From positions 2,480,001 through 2,544,000 of the forward strand of contig NC_092358.1 of assembly GCF_030848805.1 (NCBI RefSeq): 64,000 nucleotides of DNA. Reading direction: 5' to 3'. The stretch's first letter is position 1; every line of letters starts with the position of its first letter. The stretch is from Temnothorax longispinosus. Taxonomy: Eukaryota > Arthropoda > Insecta > Hymenoptera > Formicidae. A program made the translations under genes and the position numbers. The notes beneath the pieces are model-generated. The model did no database searches, was not told the origin of the DNA, and saw nothing but the letters and a program-made list of their open reading frames with translations. Below, in pieces: positions 46,844 through 58,077 of the stretch.

Positions 46844-49800
46844 ATGGGCGAGTCCTGGCTCTCGGTCCTACTCGCTGCCACGCTGACAACGATGACGATG
46901 ATGGCGGTGACGACGAAGGCCGACTCATCCTCGACGCCGTCTCTGTCGACGACCGCTCGTGACGACATCGTCGACTCCAAACGGGTTTGTTTTTCTTCAT
47001 CGACGCTTATCCCGACTCGACTATCGATTAGGATCCATCGCGATTCCCGACCTTTAATTCTAACGCGCCGTTCTCCGATTCTTCCGAAGGCGGCCATCGA
47101 GGAAGCCCTGGACGTGATAGAGGCGGCATCGACGGGTTCCTTGGGCGAAGTTTGCGTCAGCACGGCGGGTTTTAAATCTCTTCCGGCTGGCGTCGTCCTG
47201 GACCCGAGGCGTTACGACACGGCGCGTCAGAAGGCCGACATGACCGCTATGGTGCTACGGAATCTCGGGGCTGCTGAGGCGATGCGACGTGACGGTGAGT
47301 CGAGGCCATGACGGTCAGGGAATACTAATCTCGGATCATCGTATAAAGGAGAGCGTTCTTCCCTTGGAACGCAACGTACAATTGAACATTTGACGCGCGC
47401 GTTGTTTAGCGAAATAAAAGACGGCTATTCAAGCGTGACAAATGATCCGGAATTAGTGACCCCAATCTACTTCCCTTCCTCTACCTGCCGCTTATTGGCG
47501 GCACCTGTTGCGCGCGGCTAGCATGGCAATGCGCCGCGCGCCGAAGGTGATCGTTTAACACACGGCGGTCGTGGAACCGGCCGAGGATGTTCGCTAAAAA
47601 AAAAAAAAAACGGAATTGCGTAGCTCTTTTAGACGCCCTGACCAAGTCCCTGCTCGTGTCGGTGGACGACGCGGTGGAGGCGAGGGTGATCGCGCTCAAC
47701 GCGTCCACCGGCACGGTGATCACCGCGGTGTGGCTGAAACGCAGCCCCGGGAGCGTCGGCGAGCCCTCCGAGGTCGAGAGCCACGCGGTCCAGCCCGGAT
47801 CGCAGCCGGATCCCAGCCTGCCGTGGTTCGAGAACGCAGGCGGCAGCGCCGAATTAAGGTTCGCGCCTCGTCGCACCCTATCGCGCAACTGTATATCTGG
47901 CAGAAGCCAAACTTTCTGAAATCTTTCATCTTCCATTATTCAGCGTCAGTAATACTGTACGGCCCGTTACGGACGATACAATTGCTGGAGAGGTGAATCC
48001 CACACGAAGAAATAGAACTGAATTCTTTTTTATTTTTATCTTTGATTTTCTCGAAGTCCCTCGCGCGTAAAGAAGACTTTTTTTTCATATACATTTTTTA
48101 TAGAGTTTTCTTCTCAATTGTATCTTCGATAACGGACCACCCTATATTTCTTCCTAAAAATATTAGCACGCACGCACGCACGCACACGCACCTTTTCAGC
48201 ACTGTCTTGCACCCTGTCACGCACCCTGTTCATGCTTAAAATGTTGTTTTTCTCTTCTATCGGTGAAGTATAGAATCGAAAGATACGGGTCTGTCCACAA
48301 AAAGATTTTATTTAGATTTTATTCAGAAGAAACAAGACTTACATGTCATATTTTATGTGCTTTGAATTAAAATTAAAACGTTTAAATTATAAATCATTTA
48401 TATTATTTTAGAGATAACATATCTTGAAGATTTATTGCGATTCCAATATAATTATTATTAATTGTCCATAATTTCCCTGTTCAAAAATATTATATTACAA
48501 AATTAATATTTTTATTCCAAGCATATTCATTAAATTAATTCATAGATAATAATCAATAGATACGACATGCTTTAGTAAAGAACCACGAGAAACTACTCGA
48601 AATCATACTGTAATGTAAATTTATTACCTGCCTTTGATTAGCAATTCTAACTTATTTACATTTGAGTAAGAAAACCACAAAAAACTGCTCGAAATCATAC
48701 TGTAATGTAAATTGATTACCTGCCTTTGATAAGCAATTCTAACTTATTTACATTTGAGTAAAAAACTGCTCGAAATTATACTGTAATATATTGATTATCT
48801 GGCTTTGATTGGAACAATTCTAAGTTATTTACATTTGATAAATATTTATCTTTTCGTTTTTAAAACGTAATCATGAATATTTAACGAAGAAGTCTTACAA
48901 TAGCTATTTTATCCCTGAGTTTATATGCGTTACTCCAGAGTCCAGAACTCAAATGTTTAAAATGTAAATCTATAAAAAAAAATGTATAAATATTAACGGT
49001 GGACAGACCCATATACGTCGAAAACAATTCGCTAGAAGAGAATCGCGCTGATCTTGCATAGGGGCGCTCCACGATCATTCATCATCCCTCATCATCCCGT
49101 ACTAGCGTCAAGTCATAGAAACTCGATAGTTACTCGCGGACGATTCTGAAATACGCGATTTTGCAAGAGACTTTGAGAAACCTTGTGTCGCCGTGTTTCA
49201 ATCAACGGCCATTAGCGAGCGATACCGGGGGATGACCGTGAAGTGCCGGGGCGTTTATACGACTTTCGTTGCACGAAAGAAAACGTGTGTTCACCAGAAG
49301 AAATGTCGAAGTTTCTATGGCGGCTTGTGGCGTTTGCGTGTGATCTCAGGTCACCGAAATTCATGCAGTCACCGCCGATTGAATCCTACAGGGGTTGGTG
49401 GACCATCCCGTACTTCTCCTGCAAAACTCGCCGCTGGCTCATTTCGTATAGCGTCAACGTGAAGCCGCCGGATGTCCGACCCGGGTTGGTATATACAGCT
49501 CTCGCTTGTGGAAAAAAAGAACTTTGTCTAATTTAACGCTCGTTCGTAAATAAACTACTTCTGACGAAACTCGATCGTTTTTCTTTTTGGTCTTCTTTCC
49601 TTGAAGGGTGCGGGAGTTTATCAGTATGGATATCGATATAAGCGGGCTGGAGGTGAACCAGTGCGAGGCCCCGGCGCAAAACCGTGACAAAGCAAACGAC
49701 GGACTCGAGGCATCCTCGAGCAATCAGATAGCCTTTTTTAGGGGCACCCACAAGTGTCACGCCGATACCACGCAAGTAAATGTCGCAAACGTGACCTCCG

Positions 49801-52800
49801 CGGCCTATATTATTCTCACGAATCGGGAAATGATAAAAAGTAAGAACTCTCTTTTTGATTTAGTGCGTGTATCAGGGGCCCGGCAGCCGAGTGAATGAAA
49901 ACGGGGTGGGCGCTGGTTGGGCGAAAGGCGCGTACGTGTGTAAGTGTCGGCAAGGCTTTTACAGCGTCAGCCATCATCGGTTGGGTGATTTCCACGGAAT
50001 TCTCGTGGAAGGTCAGACTCAGACTTATTGTTGTATATTTGTCGGTTGTCTCGTGCATCTAATCCTCCGGTCATATTTATTACAGCCGCGTGGAAGGAAA
50101 TGAGGGAGAACAAAAGTGACTCCTACGAGAGGGTATTTCTATGTCTGCGCTGCGCCCCGGGCTGCGCCAGGTGCAAAGGCCCCGAGCCTTGCTTGGCGAC
50201 GTACAACTGGCCGTTTAGGTACTCTCTCGAACTGTCCGTATTTTTTAATTCTGTCGCTCGACAATCGTTATCTCAATCGTGTGTCACTCTTTAAGAATCT
50301 CGCTGCTAGCTGTTTCAATTTTCTGCGCGTTGGGCACCATCATCCTGGTGGCGTACATGTATCAGCATCGTAAACTAAAGGTATTCAAGGTCGCTTCCCC
50401 GATATTTCTGTCTATCACGCTTCTGGGCTGCGCCTTGATGTATCTCGAGGTAAGTGGAGAAACGCTCTATCCCCTTTTCTTTTCTCTTAAAAGTTTCCCG
50501 TTTTGTGCTAGTTTATACTAATCAGGAACTCTCGTACGCTGTAGATGGCCGCTATATTCCCGGTCCTCGATATGTATTCATGCATCGCCACAAAGTGGAC
50601 GAGGCACATGGGATTCTGCGTCTCGTATACGGCGTTGCTGATGAAAACCTGGCGGTAAGCAGCTGCGATAAGCGCCATCACATCGTTGAAAGTACGGGCG
50701 GGTAAAGAATTGAAAAAAGTTAAAGTTTGTTTCGTGAAATAAAGCGATTCTCGATTTCAAAGTCTAATCACTGGCTTTTTTTTCAAGAGAAATTAATGAT
50801 AAAGATACTGCGCCTCAGTAAATTTGTTGCGACTGGTCCGCTTGCATCTTCAGCGCTTCAGTTTTATAACTCGGTCTTCCGCGGTGGCGGAGAAATCCGA
50901 ATAAATGTGTTTGTCCGCAGGGTTTCGCTTACATACCGGGTGAAAAGCGCCCACAAAGTTAAGCTGACGGACAAACAGCTGCTACAATGGATGGTGCCCA
51001 TCCTGCTGGTGATGCTGATCTATCTCGGCACGTGGACCGTCAGCTCGCCGCCTTACGCTGAGGTAATCACGGATAATCACGACTTGAAGTTCTACCAGTG
51101 TTCTTACAACTGGTGGGATCACAGCTTGGCTATCGGTAAGTATAATACGGAAACGATTCCACGATTTCTTTATCTCAGAACGCCAGTGAAGTGATCGATA
51201 AACGATTCTGCTTTAAGGTGAAATTCTCTTTCTCGCCTGGGGCATAAAGGTATGTTACAACGTGCGAAACGCGGAGAGTCTGTTTAACGAGGCCCGTTTG
51301 ATAAGTTACGCCATTTACAATATAGCCGCGGTGAATATAACCATGATAGCCATTCAGTACGTAGTCAACGCAAATATATTATTACATATGAAACCTATCT
51401 TGCGACAATACGTTATATATCATCGAATAAATTGTCCGTAGCCTCTTCATATTTCCTCGTGCCGGGCCGGATATCAAATACCTGTTAGGCTTCCTGCGGA
51501 CTCAGCTCTCGACGTCCGTTACGGTCTTCCTCGTATTCGGCCCTAAAGTAAGACAATTACGGACGATCATAATCATTGTGGACATTGAAAAGATCAGTCT
51601 TTTAATATTAAAACAGCCCCGTGTGGAAAACAGTCTTCCTCTGAGAAATCGGATCGGTCTTTTCAATATCCATTCTTTTTATGCTTTTATTCTCTCTGAT
51701 TGTAATTGCTGATTTATTTCCAATCGGTGTGTTCAGGTAATCAGAGTATTGCGAGGCCAGGGGGATCAGTGGGACAGTCGAGCGAGAGCACGCGGCGTCA
51801 CCGCGAGCTTCTCTCTGAACGGAATTGGTTTGGTGCCGGAGGAGACGACGGATTTATTTCAGGAAAACGAAGAGCTTAAGGTACGCTCTTGTTCCCCTTT
51901 GTACATCTTTATGGGCGGTATTCATATAGTCAGATCTTATATTAAGATTGTCTCGAGTTTATCTTCAGACGTTGTACGACTCGTTTTACTGGCTACGGAG
52001 TATTTAAAGATGAACTTAAGACGATCTTACATAATATAATCTGACTATGAATGCCGGTCTGTGTTGACGACGTGAATTCGAATTCGAAACTTCAACTTTT
52101 TGCCCCGTCGTGAATTCTCTGTATCAGGAGGAGATTCAGAAGTTGGCCGCGCGAATCGAATTCATGAAGATAGTGCACATGGAGATGCACAACCGACACA
52201 TCAAGCCGAAGATGGGCGGTTACTTCAGCACGCACGGTCACGGTCACGGGCATCCATCCGCCAGCCAGAGTCCCATCGCCAAGAGCTCGACGGCCAGCTT
52301 TATTCTCAAAGTATGTACCTAAATCGTTTCACTCCCTTCGCCATTCGATCAACTTTTAGGACATACGGAATTTCTGGACCCGGCGACGCGAGCGAAATAA
52401 ATTACCGTCGTTCTTTCTGAGAAATTTGATTTTACCGTTTACATTAATTTACTCTTGTCACGTTTTAAAGATTGCCGAGATAAGTCTCTATCTTCTACGA
52501 AAAGTGTCGTGGATAAAAATTATCTCGCGAAACTCCTCATTCCTCTTTTTTCCCCTCGTCGAATCTTTTAGACGTGTGTTGTATAAACGCGGACAGGAAA
52601 TGGAATCGCGGATATGGCAAAGTTCGCGCGAAAACTTCCGCACCAGTCCGTTTTCTCGTATCCGTATTTGTACGAGTCCGCTAAGAGAGCGTCTTGGGAA
52701 ATAAATTGGAGTAATTTATTGAGCAGACGGCCGTGGAGCGAGGTGCAACGGCAGCCGCGGCCGCGGCCGTCGAGGACTCGACCTTTCCGTCCGGAAGTCT

Positions 52801-52927
52801 CCACAGAGCGCGAAGGTCGGAGATGCTGAGGGAGAGGAAGGCGGAGAGGGAGAGGGAGCGCGAAAAGGAGCGGAACAAGGATAAAGAACAGAAGGAGAGG
52901 CCGCGATCGAGTGCCGAGAAGGTTTGA
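46844..52927 (+). CDS. Class C orphan GPCR, GPR158/GPR179-like (fly smog/CG31760 group)
   Basis: Fifteen exons: 46844-47294, 47633-47858, 47944-47992, 49216-49484, 49607-49775, 49864-50011, 50086-50218, 50296-50449, 50545-50654, 50921-51135, 51218-51356, 51442-51547, 51737-51880, 52128-52310, 52727-52927. They total 898 codons and all phases close. A signal peptide (SVLLAATLTTMTMMAV) opens the protein. The ectodomain has FRGTHKCHADTTQC and GAYVCKCRQGFYS, matching the Cys-rich EGF-like part of GPR158 (GTHKCH, GAYQCICKAGFY). Seven membrane spans start near residue 482 (ISLLAVSIFCALGTIILVAY) and end near 723. The tail has a coiled segment (EENEELKEEIQKLAARIEF), a His/Gly patch, and a highly charged Arg/Glu end. 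Vertebrate GPR158 binds RGS7; fly Smog senses Fog in tissue folding. Which fly paralogue this is cannot be settled here. A 105-base intron inside exon 1 (46985-47089) is also possible. Confidence 0.88.
47944..47992 (+). CDS. 49-base micro-exon of the GPR158-like receptor
   Basis: Acceptor CCATTATTCAG and donor GGAGAG|GTGAAT enclose 49 bases that convert phase 2 to phase 0, giving SVSNTVRPVTDDTIAGE. Without it the exons ending at 47858 (phase 2) and starting at 49216 (phase 0) cannot be joined in frame, which is strong support. Confidence 0.75.
48287..49010. mobile_element. AT-rich intronic element with GGGTCTGTCCAC inverted ends
   Basis: GGGTCTGTCCAC at 48287 and its inverse GTGGACAGACCC ending at 49010 bound a strikingly AT-rich 724-base block in intron 3 of the receptor gene. 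The block carries three tandem copies (48575-48838). Target duplication is not clear and no coding is present, so the superfamily is open. Confidence 0.5.
48575..48838. repeat. Three tandem ~90-bp repeats
   Basis: Units at 48575-48665, 48666-48757 and 48758-48838 share CTCGAAATCATACTGTAATG, GCTTTGATT-like and CTAACTTATTTACATTTGA segments. The third is shortened near its start and diverged. No spacers, so not a CRISPR array. Confidence 0.85.
51914..52057. mobile_element. MITE in receptor intron 13
   Basis: Left end GCGGTATTCATATAGTCAGA followed by TCTTATATTAAGAT; right end ATAATATAATCTGACTATGA then ATGCCGG. The arms pair over about 35 bases. It lies between exons ending 51880 and starting 52128. 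Superfamily not assigned. Confidence 0.55.
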
Positions 52928-54324
52928 CTAGTGGTCAATAGCGAGGAGGTAAAGAACTTTGACCCATTTACCCTATCGCGCTAATCAGCACGAATCGGTC
53001 TAAATTCATCTTTCTCTTGTCGACAGGTGTGGTTGTGACGAAGACAGTGTCCCGACGAAAGTAGGAACACCCGAAGAAGTCGGAGAAAGAGGAGGAAGAA
53101 GAAACTGGAGATATTCAGGTTGTATCCTCTAAAGGACAGGAGACTGCCCGTATTCGTATGAAACGCCATATAATCAAAAACTCATCGCGATCACTGTCTT
53201 CGCGCCGTTGTGTGATAGCGATATCTTCGTAATCAATTCCTAGGTGTACGATATATCTCTTAATTGAAATCAAAATCTTTGATGAATCTGAGACACGCGG
53301 ACAAGCGAAAGGCGACGGCGACGGCGAGTATTTCGTGTCTCCGTTTATTTTTGTAACCAGCGGCTGTCAAGAGCGGGCAATTCTATTACTCGTATAAATC
53401 GATATCTCTCGTTTCTTCTGATATAATATACAAAAAGCGCGCTCTCTCTCTCTTTCTCGAATGACACGCCGTTGGCGCGACGACGAAATGTACAGGAAAT
53501 TGTATTTAAAGAAATATAGGGAAGTTTCATCGAGAGATTCGAACGGAACGATCGAAATGAAACCGCGATACTAAAGCTGTCACAAATGCACAAAGGACGC
53601 GCGAGGCGAGTTCCGCGAGTCGTCGTCGTCGTCTTCAACGGTACCCTTCGCTTTCCGCAAGCGCGCGCGCGCGGCGTCGTCGTCATCGTTGCGAGCATCC
53701 GATAGAATTGTAAGAAACGCGTGACTCTGAGTTATCTCCTTGTCAAAATCGTTTTTAATACGGGGCGCAATAAGCGCGCCGACTTTTGCCGAGCAGCGTC
53801 AAAGCCGTGTAGGCATTTCGATATTAAGGACAGCGAAGGGCGCGAAGATGCCTTTCTTAAATGTTACATTAAGTCGTCGTATTCCCGGATTTCAAATAGC
53901 ACCGTTTCCGGCGGCTTTATCACGCCGGGGTGACACATCGTCCTCCTCATCGTCCCGTCGACGAATATCTAAATACCACAATTTGAATGTGAATGTTTAA
54001 TTTAAGCGAGTAATATAATACGAGTATAACAGGCGCGTATTTTCCCCGACTTGAACGCTCGACAAGTTTAACGCGTTATAAGTATTGCCATTGAATACGA
54101 AATGCAGAATCATTTTCGTTTGCACGTTTAAGTTTGTGACCTCATTTGCGAATCGTACACATTCGAGGTGAGACGCAAACTCTCCCTCGTGGCTCTCATT
54201 TGTATACCGCCTTATCCGATTTGTATTGCATTTTGCTCGTTTCCGAACGTAGAATCACATTTCGAGTTGCGAACAACCGAGCGATAATTATTCGTAACAG
54301 ATTTGTATAAATGTTACATGTGAC

Positions 54325-54330
54325 AATAAA
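54325..54330 (+). promoter_or_regulatory. Candidate poly(A) signal of receptor gene
   Basis: AATAAA followed by an A-rich stretch, about 1.4 kb after the stop. Confidence 0.45.
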
Positions 54331-57300
54331 GTTACACAACGGGCTGTAAAAAAAAGAAGAAGAGATATCAACTTTGCTGACGATCGTAGATTCGCGTTTG
54401 GGGAAAAAAGACGATAAGGAGAAAAAAAAAGAATGAAAAAAGCCTGAAAAGAGAGTAGAGACATAAAATCGTGCGATAAAGCGATTGACAGTCGATGAAA
54501 TCTTTGCCTTGTTAGTTTACACTTTTTTAAGGGTGCTTACGTTTTCACGAGATAGAACGCTGTTATCGTAGATCGCGTATACAGTCGTGCGTTGACAACG
54601 ACCGACAGAAATATTGCTGTTCGTGTCTAAGATATTTATCGTAACACATAATAATTGTTGAATAATGTGGGGGAAGGGGAGGCGCAGAAATATATGGATG
54701 ATAGATATATGTGTATGTGCGTTGCCAGTACAACGTAAGATAATATTCGATGACGAAAGTCGAATGTAGTAAACTCTGCGCGAGATTTTCACGTCTATCG
54801 ATCGGGTTGCATTTTATTTTCTTACGGATATCGCGCGATAGAGCGTCCGCTTGAAAATAGAAATCGGTTTTGGCCCGCCCGAATTCGTTCCCTTTTACGC
54901 ACAATCGATGTTTTTCATCAACGACACTTTTCCAGTAGTTTTTAAGTCGTTCCTGCATTATCGGAGCGTCCAAAGACGACGCTCGCCGTGAACATGATTT
55001 TTAATGAGGAAATTTTTCACACTTCTCTCGCACAAGTTTATCCAGTTTCGATTTAGGAACGAAGATGTAGATTTTTCGCCGAGAAGAGAATTGTCAATTG
55101 AAGAGTTTAGAGAGCGCGGTGAATCAATTTTGGGGATCGCCACAAAGTCGAATCTGTCGCGCGGAGAAGCCTGGCTTTAGACTCGCGACGGCATTGTACT
55201 ACATCCGTTTTAGGAGGATTGAACGGTGGCCGGCACAATAAGATTCCCATTCTCGTTTCCGATTAAGTACAAATAAAAAACGCGAGATAAGGCCCTCGTT
55301 GCGTTATAGAGCACTCTGCGCTTGATGTAAAATCGTAAGATGCGCCAAGAAGCTTGTGACGCGCGCGATAGCTCGCGACAATAGTAATCGTAAGAGACGA
55401 AACGCTTTCGGTGTTGCGTGTTATACGTGTGAAAAATCCGCGGGTGCGTGGAGTCGCGCCGAGGTCGACGAGCGAGTTGCGAGTTCGATCCACGTAGATC
55501 CTGTTTTAGCGTATATAAACTCCGGCGTTATTTTTTCGATACGAAGGGAAGGAGGCGAGATTTCCGCGTGCCGAGCACGTGCGCGCGCGAGAAAGGACGA
55601 GGAAGGAGAGAGGAGGATCTAACGCGCGGATCCCGTTCCATTTGATCCCATCCCCGTCCCGCCGAACAAATCAAACAGTTATATATGTAGAACCGGACAC
55701 ATATTTGTAAAAGGTATACTGTATGTCTCTCAATGAATACAATGATATTGGAGACTAACAATTAAGAGAGGTGCTTCCTTCCCTGGTTACTCCCATTCTC
55801 ATCTTCGGAGCGAATCCGGGGCGCGATATAGGATTCACCAGCTTGGACAAGAAGGGACAAGAAGCGGGGATGAGGTTCTCGTCTTCACTTGAAAATTTAT
55901 TTACACGCGCTACACACTATATATAGAATGCAAGATATGAACCTTTCGCATACCTCGCACGGCAGCGACGCAGGGTGTCTATATCACTGAAAATAATTGC
56001 ACGTTACCACGGGAATGGACACGGTCACGGATGGGCGAACGGTGTGTCCGTGAGATCGAGCAACAGCCAGTTCAACAAAACAGAACGCAATTCTTACGAT
56101 AACAATCAATTTGTATATACAACAGTAATAACCAATTATAATGACACTGATGACACCACATGATTATCCGACGTGTACCGAGCGGACGTTCGCGAATGTT
56201 TCGAATTAGGGCCGATTCGACGAACGTTCGCGGTAAGACGAGGCTATACCTCGTCGACATTGTCGGCACAATGTTGCACAAATCGTAAAACTCTATAAAA
56301 AAAATACGCCTATATATCAGTCGCGAATCTAAATAAATCGAGAGGAACCCTAGGCCCATTTATTTACGTCGAGATTGTGCGAGTACTCGCGCAATTCTCG
56401 TCTTTATTTAGCTATTCGCGTCTTAGGAGCGCACCCCGATTATATATATCTTCTTACTTTTTTATTATTCATTAACATAGAGGGAAAATTCGGTAAAACT
56501 GCTCTGATAAGATTTAAGTAAGCCGATTGAATTATTTAGAGTGCCGGCTCAATTTCAGACATTCTTACATCATTATTATTAATAATGTGAGTTTCGAAAT
56601 TCACATTATAATAAATGATGTGAATTCAGACTTATCATTATTATTAATGATGCTAGAACCCAAGTTGAACCCTCCTGGAGAAGAGCTATCTCGGGTGGAC
56701 ACGTTGGCTTCTTTCAGGTTTCATTATAGTTTGCAACTTTTATGGAAAGAGAAAGTTCTCCAACTTCCACCATGGGAAGATCAAGCTTTGCTTTTTGGAG
56801 CTTATTATTGTTATTCCCTGGAGGTTTCCCGTTATCCAAGAGACGGTAGTACCTGAGAAATATTCGAGTACTCGCACACCCCTAATTTACGCCGTCGTCG
56901 CGTGGCAGAGTGTTGTACGCGTAGTCTAACATTTGGACATTTTGTACTTGACGTATTATAGTCGCGCGTATGACAAAATATTACCACGTAGGCATGACTC
57001 ACACTGTATCAGATACTATTGGTGTACTACATTATTGCAACCTAGTACGTACGACATTACTGTGCACTGGCGGATCCTAGAAAGAGGTTTAATGGTTAAA
57101 ACTCTCCCCTTCTAAATAAAAAAAATTAGTTTTGCTAGATTTATTTTAAGAATCTAAGAAAAAATAGAAAAAAATTTTTTTAAAGTAAAAATGGGATGTA
57201 ATGTTTCACCACATCTTCATGGTTGATTCTTGAGTAAAAGCGTGATACTAAGAAAAATATCAAACCAAATAACTTTGTTGAAACAACACCCCAATATCGA

Positions 57301-57590
57301 CGTCAAGATCTGCTAGTGCCAGTATGTGTATATGCATATGTCATCATGCGCCTCTCGTAATGGTCTCACATTAGAATAACGTCATTCACACACGTCATTT
57401 CGTACAATGGGCATGGATACTTTCATTCACGGAGTGAACATTTTCGAGAATCTCAAACCAAGATATATTGCATTGTGAAATGTTGAGCGACGTTACGTTG
57501 GAAGATCAAAATTGTTTACAGTGAAAGTCAAGCCATAATCTTCACGCGTATATTATTTGGTCGGGTTTATACACATATATATTTATGTTA

Positions 57591-57613
57591 TGTGTATGTG
57601 TGTGTGTGTGTGT
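57591..57613. repeat. (GT)n microsatellite
   Basis: About 11 TG units. Confidence 0.85.
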
Positions 57614-58077
57614 TGCGCGCTTGCGCGTGTGTATGTGTATATAGAGCGCAGGTATTCCTTTATATTAATCTTACTGTTCGATACTAATGATACCAATCGA
57701 TGACGATGCACCTAGTCGACGATAAACGACACTCTCGACTCTCGCTCATGCTGTTGGATTCTTTGGAGGCTCGTGCGCTTTGGTAATAACGTTAGTAGTC
57801 GATATCTCAGGTACTTACGTTAAACAGTTCGCAGTAACAGCGACGCGAGTGCTCGTTTGCATATACGTATATATCCGATCGCGGACGAGAAAAACATTAT
57901 AAGCCCTATTAAAGTTGAAATAGACTCGGGGAAAAAGATACCACGACTTTTCGTAGAAGCTCGATAGATTTCTCCCTTCTTTATGTTGCATTGATCATCG
58001 TGTTTCGCGATTGTGCATAGAAAAATATGGTTTACGGATATTTGTGAATCCAGATTCCACAAAATGAAGAATTTTAT

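Larger units (their letters stand above)
52928..58072. other. 3' UTR of receptor gene and intergenic DNA
   Basis: The first 1.4 kb is probably the receptor 3' UTR, ending near an AATAAA at 54325. The rest separates two convergent genes. It contains a (GT)n run at 57591-57613 and AT-rich tracts. A 109-codon frame at 56527-56856 has no recognisable family or splice support. Confidence 0.5.

Noticed and set aside
48575..48838. Regular repeats resembling a CRISPR array
   Set aside because: Units are contiguous, about 80-92 bases, without unique spacers, in an insect intron.
56527..56856. 109-codon plus-strand frame possibly from a transposon
   Set aside because: The second half looks protein-like, but I could not match it to any family or find flanking repeats or splice sites.
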